DNA of 8,618 nucleotides. Origin: Flammeovirgaceae bacterium (GTDB taxonomy: Bacteria > Bacteroidota > Bacteroidia > Cytophagales > Cyclobacteriaceae). The position numbers were made by a program, and so were the translations under genes. Shown here piece after piece: positions 1-7,428 of this stretch (position 1 is the first letter of the stretch; each line of letters starts with the position of its first letter). The stretch lies in assembly GCA_003228395.1 (NCBI GenBank), contig QIDJ01000189.1, forward strand, positions 1 to 8,618, in the 5' to 3' direction. Below the pieces are notes generated by a model. That model made no database searches. It saw nothing but the letters and a program-made list of their open reading frames with translations, and had not been told where the DNA came from.

Positions 1-1570
1 AAAGCGGCTGGAAAGGCCTGTGAAATGGACAGCAGACCGAAGCGAAAGTTTTATGACTGACTGTCACGGTCGTGACCATGTGACAAAAGGGGAGATGGGA
101 TTTGACAAAGATGGAAAGATAGTGGGGCTTCGTGTGAAAACATACGCCAACCTGGGTTCATATTTGTCCACATTTGGTCCTGCTGTGCCTACGTATCTGC
201 ACGGAACCCTGATGCAGGGCTTATATACAACACCTGCTATTCACATTAATGTGATAGGCGCATTCACGCATACTACTGCGGTAGATGCTTACCGGGGCGC
301 TGGAAGACCGGAAGCCACGTATTTACTGGAAAGACTGATGCACAATGCCGCAGTAGAAATGAATATGGATCCTGCTGAATTGCGTTATAAAAATTTCATA
401 CCTCCGTTCGATGGCGTAAACCAGCCCGGATACCAGACACAGGTAGCTTTGCAATATGACAGTGGCAACTACAAGGCCGTGTTAGACCGGGCGCTTGAAA
501 TGGTGGGTTATGAAGATTTACGCAAAGAACAGGAGGAAAGCAGAAGGCAAGGGAAATTACTCGGAATCGGTATTTCCACGTATATAGAAGCATGCGGTAT
601 CGCGCCGTCTGCAGTAGTAGGTTCACTGGGCGCCAGGGCAGGATTGTACGAATCCGCGCATGTACGTGTACAACCGACCGGAAAAGTGAGCGTTTATACA
701 GGTTCACATTCCCACGGACAGGGACACGAAACCACCTTCGCCCAGGTAGTGGCCGACAGGCTTGGTATTCCCATGGAGGATGTGGAAGTGAATCACGGAG
801 ACACGGAATCGGTAGCCTTCGGAATGGGTACCTATGGGTCGCGAAGCCTTGCCGTTGGCGGCAGCGCTATCGTAAAAAGCCTGGATAAGGTAGTTGAAAA
901 AGGCGCGAAAATCGCTGCTCATAAGCTGGAAGCCTCGGTGGAAGACCTTGATTTTGCAGATGGTAAATGGACTGTAAAAGGAACTGATAAATCCATTGCT
1001 TTTGCTGACGTTTCATTAACGGCCTATGTACCTCACGATTATCCCGAGGGACTTGAACCGGGTATAGACTTTTCGAGTTTTTATGACCCGGCAAACTTTA
1101 CGTACCCGTTTGGTGCGCATATAGCCGTTGTTGAGATAGATAAAGATACCGGAAAAGTAACCCTAAAAAGATTCGTGGCATGTGATGATGTAGGCAATGT
1201 AATAAACCCGATGATTGTGGATGGTCAGATACACGGTGGCATTGCACAGGGTGTAGGACAGGCATTGCTCGAAGGCGTGGTTTATGATAATGATGGCCAG
1301 CTTGTGAATGGAAGTTATATGGATTATACTATGCCGCGGGCCGATGACTTGCCATCATTTGAGGTTGACAGAACAGTTACCCCTTGTCCGCATAATCCGC
1401 TTGGAGTAAAAGGCGCCGGTGAGGCCGGCACCATCGGCTCTACACCGGCTGTTGTAAACGCCGTACTCGATGCACTCGCACCGTATAACGTAACTGATAT
1501 TGAAATGCCCGTAACACCTGAACGGGTATGGAATGCAATTCACAACAATGGAAAGGAGGTAAACACATGA
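1..1570 (+). CDS. coxL: Molybdenum hydroxylase large subunit, form II CoxL-like (5' partial)
   Basis: Molybdopterin-cytosine-dinucleotide-binding catalytic subunit of the aerobic CO dehydrogenase/xanthine dehydrogenase family. The frame is open from base 2 (KRLERP before the GTG at 20), so that GTG is internal and the gene starts upstream; about 522 C-terminal residues of a family usually near 760-800 are visible. Seen: RPVKWTADR at the left edge; active-site loop AYRGAGR (287-307); HGQGHET (713-733) and GTYGSRS (827-847), both typical cofactor-binding stretches; and [12 protein letters not shown] near the C-terminus, whose glutamate (codon 1421-1423) matches the catalytic base of the family. 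Known: AYRGAGR marks form II; CO-oxidising form I enzymes carry AYxCSFR with a Cu-binding cysteine. The cysteine is absent here, so CO as substrate is unproven and an aldehyde, purine or other heterocycle is possible. The stop overlaps the coxM-like start by ATGA. Family assignment is firm, substrate unknown. Confidence 0.93.
   Translation, partial: KRLERPVKWTADRSESFMTDCHGRDHVTKGEMGFDKDGKIVGLRVKTYANLGSYLSTFGPAVPTYLHGTLMQGLYTTPAIHINVIGAFTHTTAVDAYRGAGRPEATYLLERLMHNAAVEMNMDPAELRYKNFIPPFDGVNQPGYQTQVALQYDSGNYKAVLDRALEMVGYEDLRKEQEESRRQGKLLGIGISTYIEACGIAPSAVVGSLGARAGLYESAHVRVQPTGKVSVYTGSHSHGQGHETTFAQVVADRLGIPMEDVEVNHGDTESVAFGMGTYGSRSLAVGGSAIVKSLDKVVEKGAKIAAHKLEASVEDLDFADGKWTVKGTDKSIAFADVSLTAYVPHDYPEGLEPGIDFSSFYDPANFTYPFGAHIAVVEIDKDTGKVTLKRFVACDDVGNVINPMIVDGQIHGGIAQGVGQALLEGVVYDNDGQLVNGSYMDYTMPRADDLPSFEVDRTVTPCPHNPLGVKGAGEAGTIGSTPAVVNAVLDALAPYNVTDIEMPVTPERVWNAIHNNGKEVNT
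1553..1560 (+). promoter_or_regulatory. Strong Shine-Dalgarno fixing the coxM-like start
   Basis: AAGGAGGT lies six bases before the ATG at 1567 and inside the end of the coxL-like gene. It decides the start: a longer in-frame ORF opens at 1528, but its 13 extra residues ([13 protein letters not shown]) just read through this site and do not resemble the family N-terminus. The next three plus-strand genes lack such a sequence. Confidence 0.85.
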
Positions 1571-2412
1571 TACCATCAGCATTTGACTATAAAAAGGCAG
1601 GCTCGGTTGAAGAAGCTCTGCAATTGCTAACGGCATCTGATGATGTCAAACTTCTGGCCGGAGGGCACAGCCTTCTTCCGGCTATGAAATTAAATCTGAA
1701 CAATCCAGGGCAGTTGGTTGATATCTCCGGGCTGGATGAATTAAGCTATATTAAAGAGGAAGATGGCTGTATATGCATCGGAGCTTGTACCACACACCAG
1801 GATATTGTCAATTCGTCCATAATTTCTGCTAAGTTGCCGGTAATGGCTGAGGTTGGAAGTACAATAGGAGATATACAGGTACGAAATAAAGGAACGATAG
1901 GAGGCAGCCTGGCACATGCTGATCCTGCCGCCGATTGGCCGGCAGTATTGTTGGTATGTAATGCTGAGATCGTAATGATTAGTGCAGCAGAAAGCCGTAC
2001 TGTGGCCGCTGCCGATTTTTTTACAGGGCTTTATGCTACTGCTTTAAAGGAGGATGAACTGATCATCGAAATCAGGATTCCAATTCCGGCGCCGGATTCC
2101 CGGGCTGCCTACGTGAAGTTTATGCAACCTGCATCCAGGTTTGCCATCGTAGGTTGTGCGGTCATGACGTCTGGAAATGGCTCCTTTGAAGATGTGAAAG
2201 TAGCTTTTACGGGGGTAGCTTCCACCGCCTTCAGGGATCAGGGAGTTGAAAGCGCCCTAAACGGAAAGCCAAGAAGCAATGATAGTATCGCCGAAGCTGC
2301 GGAAAAAGCTGCGGAAGGTGTGGATGTGCTGGGTGACCATTTTGCATCGGAAAATTACCGGAAAAATATGGCAAAAGTGTATGCAAAACGGGCGCTTGAA
2401 GCCGTGATGTAA
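1567..2412 (+). CDS. coxM: Molybdenum hydroxylase FAD-binding medium subunit, CoxM-like
   Basis: FAD subunit (281 aa, normal length) that passes electrons from the 2Fe-2S subunit to the acceptor in CO dehydrogenase/xanthine dehydrogenase-type enzymes; cytoplasmic or at the inner face of the membrane. Seen: N-terminal [17 protein letters not shown], typical of the family; first FAD pyrophosphate-binding loop AGGHSLLP (31-38); second FAD motif [14 protein letters not shown] (110-123) preceded by GDIQVRNKG; and a C-terminal CODH flavoprotein domain from about 175, including [10 protein letters not shown]. The start at 1567 is chosen for the ATGA overlap with coxL and the perfect Shine-Dalgarno, which suggest translational coupling and equal subunit supply. 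The order L-M with no S after it suggests an S-L-M arrangement with coxS upstream, which is inference. Confidence 0.93.
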   Translation: MIPSAFDYKKAGSVEEALQLLTASDDVKLLAGGHSLLPAMKLNLNNPGQLVDISGLDELSYIKEEDGCICIGACTTHQDIVNSSIISAKLPVMAEVGSTIGDIQVRNKGTIGGSLAHADPAADWPAVLLVCNAEIVMISAAESRTVAAADFFTGLYATALKEDELIIEIRIPIPAPDSRAAYVKFMQPASRFAIVGCAVMTSGNGSFEDVKVAFTGVASTAFRDQGVESALNGKPRSNDSIAEAAEKAAEGVDVLGDHFASENYRKNMAKVYAKRALEAVM

Positions 2413-2416
2413 GTAT

Positions 2417-2445
2417 GCAGCCCTGTTTAATTGGTACAGGGCTGC
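2417..2445 (+). terminator. Perfect 10-bp hairpin after the coxM-like gene
   Basis: GCAGCCCTGT (2417-2426) and ACAGGGCTGC (2436-2445) are perfect inverted repeats around a 9-base loop, beginning four bases after the coxM stop. There is no T-run directly after it (CTCAAAAG follows), so it is not a textbook intrinsic terminator. It may act as an mRNA 3' stabiliser or with the T-run further on. Its right arm overlaps the left arm of the larger inverted repeat, so the two structures exclude one another. Confidence 0.55.
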
Positions 2446-2588
2446 CTCAAAAGATCAAAATAACGTCATTGGTAGGTATCGAAGACTGCCTAAAGGACGG
2501 CAGTCAGGAATCTTTTATTTAAAGCACCCAAATAATCTGGAGATTCTTCACTTCGTTCAGATACTTCTTTTGAGACAGCTCCTTTTTT
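2440..2588. repeat. MITE-like / extragenic inverted-repeat element
   Basis: Ends match as inverted repeats: GGCTGCCTCAAAAG (2440-2453) against CTTTTGAGACAGCT (2567-2580), 12 of 14 positions paired plus one possible G-U. CC and six T (2583-2588) follow the right end, giving a terminator-like tail. Inside is a second hairpin, GACTGCC/GGCAGTC around eight bases (2480-2501), and the phrase GATTCTTCACTTCGTTCAGA (2543-2562), which from memory resembles a phrase recurring in intergenic DNA of many Bacteroidetes. No ORF. It could be a non-autonomous mobile element, a REP-like repeat, or a terminator of the coxLM unit. That it is repeated in the genome is inference. Confidence 0.5.
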
Positions 2589-2622
2589 CAAAACATAATA
2601 TATAATGCCATCATGCCAAAAG

Positions 2623-2645
2623 TTTGCTAGTGATTCATATATTTA
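2623..2645 (+). promoter_or_regulatory. Weak candidate promoter for the coxDE-like genes
   Basis: TATATTTA (2638-2645) matches the Bacteroidetes -7 consensus TAnnTTTG at all but the last base, with TTTG upstream at 2623-2626. The 11-base spacing is much shorter than the usual roughly 19, so this is a weak call. It sits 33 bases before the coxD-like ATG and after the terminator-like element, the expected place if coxDE has its own promoter. Confidence 0.22.
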
Positions 2646-2678
2646 GCTGACCGATGGACCGGTTAATACAGTTTTACT

Positions 2679-3572
2679 ATGAAGGATAACATATCACTGG
2701 ATTCCATTTCACAAATGCTCAAGAAGCAGGGTTATATTTCTGACCCCCAGATATCACTTTCCTTGTTTCTTTCAATAAAAATGGATAAACCCCTGCTGAT
2801 TGAAGGACCGGCAGGCGTTGGGAAAACAGAAATAGCAAAGGTGCTTGCCAATGCATTGGATACCGATCTGATACGCCTGCAATGTTTCGAAGGACTTGAT
2901 TTTTTTCACGCCATATATGAATGGAACTACCAAAAGCAGTTGCTGCACTTGAAAATTGAAGAAAATTCCGGTAAAAGTCTGGAGGAGCGTGAGGAGGATA
3001 TTTTTTCGGAGAAATTTTTGTTGAAAAGACCGCTGCTAGAGGCAATCACCCATCAGGTGAAACCCGTGCTGCTTATCGATGAGATTGACCGTGCAGATGA
3101 AGAGTTTGAAAGCTTTTTGCTGGAAGTGCTGTCTGACTGGCAGATCACCATTCCGGAAACCGGTACGGTAAAAGCCAGCCACATTCCGAATGTGGTTTTG
3201 ACAAGCAATCGTACAAGAGAACTGTCGGAAGCCTTGCGAAGGAGGTGTATGTACTTATACATTGATCATCCTGACCTTGAAAAAGAAAAGGCAATCATAC
3301 GGGAAAAAGTGCCGGGTATAGATGAAAAATTTGCCCGGGATATTGCCGTTTTTATGCAGGAGATCCGCAAACTCAGGCTTGAAAAAACACCAGGTATTTC
3401 CGAATCAATTGACTGGGCAAAAGCGCTTGCTGAGCTTCACTTTGACCACCTGGATAAAAATATCGTGCAGAATACGCTGGGTATTATTCTGAAAGACTGG
3501 CAGGATATACGGGAAGTACAGTCGTCATTGACCGAATTGTATGAAAAAACAGGCGTATTCCCCAAAGTTTAA
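2679..3572 (+). CDS. coxD: MoxR-family AAA+ ATPase, CoxD-like maturation factor
   Basis: AAA+ ATPase of 297 aa, the size of classical CoxD. Seen: Walker A GPAGVGKT (43-50), Walker B LLIDEID (131-137), sensor 1 TSNRTR (175-180), an arginine-finger-like ALRRRC (185-190) and a C-terminal helical lid with PGISESIDW (238-246), typical of the CoxD/MoxR subgroup. Known: MoxR ATPases work as chaperones with VWA partners; CoxD in Oligotropha acts on apo-CO dehydrogenase to help build the sulfurated, copper-containing centre. Here it pairs with the VWA gene nine bases downstream. The start has no clear Shine-Dalgarno, as is common in this phylum. Since the nearby large subunit is of form II, the job may be cofactor sulfuration or insertion rather than copper loading (inference). 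Confidence 0.9.
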   Translation: MKDNISLDSISQMLKKQGYISDPQISLSLFLSIKMDKPLLIEGPAGVGKTEIAKVLANALDTDLIRLQCFEGLDFFHAIYEWNYQKQLLHLKIEENSGKSLEEREEDIFSEKFLLKRPLLEAITHQVKPVLLIDEIDRADEEFESFLLEVLSDWQITIPETGTVKASHIPNVVLTSNRTRELSEALRRRCMYLYIDHPDLEKEKAIIREKVPGIDEKFARDIAVFMQEIRKLRLEKTPGISESIDWAKALAELHFDHLDKNIVQNTLGIILKDWQDIREVQSSLTELYEKTGVFPKV

Positions 3573-3581
3573 GTAACAGTT

Positions 3582-4718
3582 ATGTCGCAGTTTGACAGAA
3601 CCGGATCATTAAGCACTTATGTCTTATTGTTTTGCCGGTTTTTAAGAGACCATCATTTTATTATCGGGCCCGAAGAAGAAAGTGACAGCTTTCGGGCCAT
3701 TTCGCATCTTACACTGATCAGTGAGCATATGTTTAAGTATGCCCTGAAATCATCCTTGGTAAAAAATCATCAGCAATATGTAAAATTTGATTCGCTATTT
3801 GAGGCCTTTCGTGATCAGTATAGAAAGGGAGTGGATGCAAAGGAAAGGTTGAAGCCCGAAACGCCAAAAAACAAAAGACCTGTCATTCGTAATATAAAAT
3901 CATGGCTGAGCAGCGACCGGGGTGATGACAAGCTTTCATTGGCTTCATTCAGCGCCATGCATGTTTCTGCTTCAATTTCTTCTGTTTGCGTACCAGACGA
4001 CGATCTGGCGGAGTTAAAAAAGCTGATCGAACGTTTTAGTGAAAAAATGGAAAATGCGTTTAACAGGCGAAAAAAATATTTACCCCGAGGAGGACCATTA
4101 TCACTTCGGACTACGCTCAGAAAATCCATGAAACACGGAGGAGAAATAATCCAGTTGTATTACAGCGTCCCAAAAAAAAATAATACGCAACTTTTCCTGC
4201 TCTGCGATGTAAGTCGTTCGATGGACCTTTACAGTGTATTTCTGATCACTTTTATTTATGCTTTTCAGCAGGTATTCCGGAATATTGAAACATTTGTATT
4301 CAGTTCCAGGCTGTACCGGGTTTCAGGGTATCTGAAAGAGGGTAATTTTAGCAAAGCCATTGAAAAAATGATGCAGGAAGTGGATCAATGGTCCGGAGGC
4401 ACACGCATAGGGGAATGTCTCTATGAATTTGTTTCAGGTTATGAACGCAAAATCGACAGCAACAGCCTTGTTATGATTTTAAGCGATGGGATTGACCTGG
4501 GCGACCCTGCATTAACCAAGGAGGCAATGAAAAGAATTTACCGCCGGGCCGGCCGCATTATTTGGTTTAATCCCCTTGCCGGCCATAAGGATTACCAGCC
4601 GGAGACCCGGGCTATGAAAGCCGCACTTCCCTTTATAGATGTGCTTGTACCACTCTATGATATGGAAAGTTTAAAAAGTATGGTCAGCCGCACAAAAAGA
4701 TTTAAAAAAATGGTGTAA
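3582..4718 (+). CDS. coxE: VWA-domain protein, CoxE-like
   Basis: 378-aa protein of the CoxE / VWA_CoxE family, partner of the AAA+ ATPase just upstream (nine-base gap, same operon). Seen: a mostly helical, charged N-terminal part (1-165); then the family phrase LPRGGPLSLRTTLRKSMKHGGE (167-188, quoted as LPRGGPLSLR and TTLRKSMKHGGE); and a VWA domain from about 203 with a complete MIDAS metal site: DVSRS (209-213), the threonine of GGTRIG (272-277) and SDGID (301-305). It ends with PETRAMKAALPFIDVLVPLYDM-type sequence typical of CoxE. No signal peptide or membrane helix. Known: CoxE-type proteins connect the MoxR ATPase to its client through Mg-dependent binding. The intact MIDAS argues for a working protein. 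The client is inferred to be the molybdenum hydroxylase encoded upstream. Confidence 0.9.
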   Translation: MSQFDRTGSLSTYVLLFCRFLRDHHFIIGPEEESDSFRAISHLTLISEHMFKYALKSSLVKNHQQYVKFDSLFEAFRDQYRKGVDAKERLKPETPKNKRPVIRNIKSWLSSDRGDDKLSLASFSAMHVSASISSVCVPDDDLAELKKLIERFSEKMENAFNRRKKYLPRGGPLSLRTTLRKSMKHGGEIIQLYYSVPKKNNTQLFLLCDVSRSMDLYSVFLITFIYAFQQVFRNIETFVFSSRLYRVSGYLKEGNFSKAIEKMMQEVDQWSGGTRIGECLYEFVSGYERKIDSNSLVMILSDGIDLGDPALTKEAMKRIYRRAGRIIWFNPLAGHKDYQPETRAMKAALPFIDVLVPLYDMESLKSMVSRTKRFKKMV

Positions 4719-4761
4719 ATACCTGAAAAAAAAAGAATCAATAAAATTATCGATCGGCTGT

Positions 4762-4776
4762 AATTAAATGTTAATT
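4762..4776. promoter_or_regulatory. AT-rich palindrome before the TonB receptor gene
   Basis: AATTAA (4762-4767) and TTAATT (4771-4776) are perfect inverted repeats around ATG, 16 bases before the receptor start. It could be a binding site for a regulator, but in a region this AT-rich a 6-bp match can arise by chance. The rest of the 74-base gap (4719-4792) shows no clear terminator. Confidence 0.2.
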
Positions 4777-4792
4777 GTGACATTTTTGAATC

Positions 4793-7048
4793 ATGCAAAA
4801 GGGTTTTACTGTTTTCCTGACTTGTATTCTTATAAATTTTTTGACTTACAGCCAGGAAATATCCGGACGTGTATATGATAATGCCACCCGACTACCACTT
4901 GCAGGAGCTACCATAGCGGTCAGCGACGGGCAATCCGGAACTACAAGCGGTCCACAGGGATATTTTAGCCTGAAAGCGGACCTCCCGGATACATTGTTTA
5001 TATCATTTGTAGGCTATAAAACCTTAAAAATTGCCGTTTCAGCCAAATCCGGATTTTATCAGGCTGGCATGGACTACAATGATGTTTTGCTCAAAGATAT
5101 TGTTGTGTCTGCATTTAATATGGATCAAAAACTGGATCAGGTACCTGGCGCTGTGGGTGTGTTGACACCACGCGAATTACACCGGGATAACAATACGGCT
5201 ATCATGCCCGCCATAAACAGGGTTACAGGCGTGCTGATGCAGTCGGGAGCGTTGAATACCAACCGGCTTACCATCCGCGGTATCGGCGCACGTTCTTTAT
5301 ATTCAACCACTAAGATCCGGGCTTATTTTAACAACATTCCATTGACTACCGGTGATGGTGAAACTACGATCGAGGACATTGATATATCTCTGATAGAACG
5401 CAGTGAAGTCATCAAAGGTCCTGCTTCCAGTATCTATGGAGCAGGGCTTGGTGGAACCGTGCTGCTGCAAATGCCGAAAAACATCGCTGAATTTCCGAAC
5501 ATTCAAACCGGTATAATTGCCGGTTCGTACGGTTTACGCAAGAGCAACACCTCGCTGGTGATTGGTACTGAAAAGGTAAATTTCGGCATGACCTATAATT
5601 TCCTTCATTCGGACGGATACAGGGAAAATAATACGTATGACCGGCAGGCATTCACGGTTACCGGATCAGTTAATAATGGTTACAGGGGCGTATTTTCGCT
5701 TCTTTTCACATATATTGACCTGCTGGCATTTATTCCAAGCTCCATCGACAGCGTAACATTTTACGAAAATCCCCGTGCTGCGGCGCCGGCATGGGCAAAC
5801 ACCGAAGGATTTGAAGATTATCAGAAAGCGCTTACGGGAATCTCGTATGATCATTATTTTACAAATAATATACGCCTCGATGTCAGTGTGTTTACTAGCT
5901 TCAGAAAATCGTATGAACTGCGGCCTTTCAATATTCTGGATGAAAACAGCAGGGCAGGAGGAACACGAAATATGATTTCCATTCTGTCGGGAAACGAAAA
6001 GCTCAAATCAAGCCTTGGGTTTGAATACTTTATTGATCGGTATGACTGGGGCACTTTTGAAAACGATAACCGCAACCCTGGCGACCGGTTAAGTGAAAAT
6101 ATAGAGGTCAGGCAGTATGTAAATGCGTTTGCGCAAATGCAATACAACTTTAATACGAAATTATCGGGTACTCTTGGTGTTAACATGAACAGAACTTCTT
6201 ACGACCTGGACGACAAGTTTGCCGGCGATAGTTTGGATCAGTCAGGCAACTATGCATTCAAACCGGTTTTGTCACCTAGGGTCGCATTGGAATTCCGGTT
6301 GTCAGATACGAAAAACATGTATGCGTTGATCAGTCATGGTTTCTCGCCGCCATCATTCAGCGAAACACTAATGCCCGATGGGTTGATAAATCCCGATATT
6401 CAGCCGGAAACAGGCTATAATTTTGAAGTGGGTTTTAAGGGGAGTATTGTTTCGGGTTTGTATGTTGACCTGGCCGTGTATTCCATGCAAATCAAAAACC
6501 TGATCGTTGCTCAACGGGTGGCTGAAGATCAGTTTATCGGCATGAATGCTGGTAAAACAGTGCATAACGGTGTGGAAACGGGCATACGATATGTTTATGA
6601 CGTGGACAGGAGCAAAATAATTCCTTTTGTTTCCTACACCTATGCCAGGTATAAATTCGTTGATTTTAAAAGCAATGAGTCAGATCACTCGGGCAATGAC
6701 CTGACCGGTGTACCCGATCATTTGTTTAATGCCGGGGTTGATTTTGAATTTCATAATGGTGTTTATGGAAACATAAACTACCATTTTGTCGGGTCCATGC
6801 CCATGCGTGATGATAACAGCAAATATTCAGAAGCATATGGGATTACCAATATGAAAGCAGGGTGGAAGCAGCATTGGGGAAAACTGGAGCTAAATGTATT
6901 TGCCGGAATTGCTAACCTCTTTGACGTTAAATATGCTTCAATGATCCTGGTAAACGCCCCATCATTCGGCGGACGGGCGCCGCGGTATTATTATCCGGGG
7001 CTACCGGTTAATTATTACGGAAGCTTACAGGTAGGATACAGGTTTTAG
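4793..7048 (+). CDS. TonB-dependent outer-membrane receptor
   Basis: Complete 751-aa outer-membrane active transporter powered by TonB-ExbBD. Seen in order: signal peptide (1-20, FTVFLTCILINFLTYS, likely cut before Q21); carboxypeptidase-regulatory-like domain (about 22-98, ISGRVYDNATRLPLAGATI to FVGYKTLKI); a linker LKDIVVSA (100-107) at the place of the TonB box; plug domain (about 112-228) with NRLTIRGIGARS and VIKGPASSIYGAGLGGTV; then a beta-barrel with HGFSPPSF (515-522) and INPDIQPETGY (532-542), ending in the aromatic terminus LQVGYRF. The plug most resembles, from memory, Bacteroidetes receptors annotated as FecA- or siderophore-like, but the ligand cannot be told. No SusD-like gene follows, so a glycan SusCD system is unlikely. 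It begins 74 bases after the coxE-like gene on the same strand. The ATG at 4793 is the only one that keeps the signal peptide. Confidence 0.93.
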   Translation: MQKGFTVFLTCILINFLTYSQEISGRVYDNATRLPLAGATIAVSDGQSGTTSGPQGYFSLKADLPDTLFISFVGYKTLKIAVSAKSGFYQAGMDYNDVLLKDIVVSAFNMDQKLDQVPGAVGVLTPRELHRDNNTAIMPAINRVTGVLMQSGALNTNRLTIRGIGARSLYSTTKIRAYFNNIPLTTGDGETTIEDIDISLIERSEVIKGPASSIYGAGLGGTVLLQMPKNIAEFPNIQTGIIAGSYGLRKSNTSLVIGTEKVNFGMTYNFLHSDGYRENNTYDRQAFTVTGSVNNGYRGVFSLLFTYIDLLAFIPSSIDSVTFYENPRAAAPAWANTEGFEDYQKALTGISYDHYFTNNIRLDVSVFTSFRKSYELRPFNILDENSRAGGTRNMISILSGNEKLKSSLGFEYFIDRYDWGTFENDNRNPGDRLSENIEVRQYVNAFAQMQYNFNTKLSGTLGVNMNRTSYDLDDKFAGDSLDQSGNYAFKPVLSPRVALEFRLSDTKNMYALISHGFSPPSFSETLMPDGLINPDIQPETGYNFEVGFKGSIVSGLYVDLAVYSMQIKNLIVAQRVAEDQFIGMNAGKTVHNGVETGIRYVYDVDRSKIIPFVSYTYARYKFVDFKSNESDHSGNDLTGVPDHLFNAGVDFEFHNGVYGNINYHFVGSMPMRDDNSKYSEAYGITNMKAGWKQHWGKLELNVFAGIANLFDVKYASMILVNAPSFGGRAPRYYYPGLPVNYYGSLQVGYRF

Positions 7049-7125
7049 ATGAATGACGCAAACCCTTTTTTGAACAGCCGCATTTATAATTAAGCTTTAG
7101 AAGTGACCTGTCCAAATGGCATAGT

Positions 7126-7170
7126 ATATGTTTCATTTTGATACATTCAATGTTTCAAAATGGAACACAT
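7126..7170. terminator. Long AT-rich hairpin after the TonB receptor gene
   Basis: Bases 7126-7145 and 7151-7170 form a 20-position stem with a five-base loop (TTCAA), with two mismatches (7128/7168 and 7142/7154) and one G-T pair (7133/7163); the core is CATTTTGA against TCAAAATG. No T-run follows, so intrinsic termination is uncertain. It lies between convergent genes, where a two-way terminator would be expected. Confidence 0.4.
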
Positions 7171-7182
7171 TCAGATGAAAAT

Positions 7183-7228
7183 CAGCTATTATAATGGCTA
7201 CCAATGACAACTATTGTATAAATAGCTG
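7183..7228. repeat. Inverted repeat CAGCTATT/AATAGCTG
   Basis: CAGCTATT (7183-7190) and AATAGCTG (7221-7228) pair perfectly across 30 bases; the stem can grow by three pairs if one base bulges. It spans the stop of the doubtful minus-strand ORF and could be the end signal of that unit. No other feature was seen in 7049-7197 apart from this and the preceding long hairpin. Confidence 0.3.
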
Positions 7229-7428
7229 TGAATAAGTATTATATGTCTTTTTAACATACTCGCTGCGAGTAGTTCCGCTTCCTTTTTACGGAAATCCGAA
7301 TCCCGGCTCCTGGCATTTGCGCGTATCATGGCCTTTACATTTTTCATGACAGGAAATGACTTTTCTGGTTGCATTATCACAGCCGGCAAACAAGGCCGTG
7401 AAAATATAATCGTAAAGAATTTTGTCAT
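7198..7428 (-). CDS. Possible small hypothetical protein (76 aa), doubtful
   Basis: I do not recognise this protein. Its ATG overlaps the stop of the preceding minus-strand membrane-protein gene as ATGA (7425-7428), the usual sign of translational coupling and the main reason to list it. The product is basic, with a charged middle (about 34-53, RANARSRDSDFRKKEAE) and a C-terminus rich in histidine, leucine and tyrosine; no signal peptide, membrane segment or known motif. Against it: no family resemblance, and a perfect 7-bp palindrome (7257-7271) inside it suggests the stretch may instead be structured 3' sequence. If it is not a gene, 7049-7424 is a 376-base intergenic stretch holding only inverted repeats. 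Confidence 0.25.
   Translation of the reverse strand: MTKFFTIIFSRPCLPAVIMQPEKSFPVMKNVKAMIRANARSRDSDFRKKEAELLAASMLKRHIILIHSYLYNSCHW
7257..7271. repeat. Perfect palindrome TACTCGC-T-GCGAGTA
   Basis: Seven-base arms with one central base, GC-rich within an AT-rich stretch. As RNA it gives a six-pair stem with a three-base loop. On the plus strand GTTCCGCTTCC and then TTTTT follow, too far for a normal terminator. It lies inside the doubtful 76-aa ORF and could be a terminator remnant or a protein-binding site. Confidence 0.3.

Noticed and set aside
20..22. GTG as the start of the large subunit gene
   Set aside because: The frame is open upstream to the window edge and KRLERP before it fits the conserved RPVKW region of the family, so it is an internal valine codon.
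1528..1566. Earlier ATG for the coxM-like gene
   Set aside because: The 13 extra residues translate the Shine-Dalgarno region and the end of coxL and have no match to the family; the ATG at 1567 has an ideal ribosome site.
4781..4788. CATTTTTG as a promoter -7 box for the TonB receptor
   Set aside because: First base mismatched, no -33 box, and the transcript would begin at or after the start codon.
5666..6186. Several ORFs of 60-110 aa opposite or out of frame within the TonB receptor gene
   Set aside because: All are shadows of a continuous, well-recognised 751-aa protein; none shows a family motif or ribosome site.
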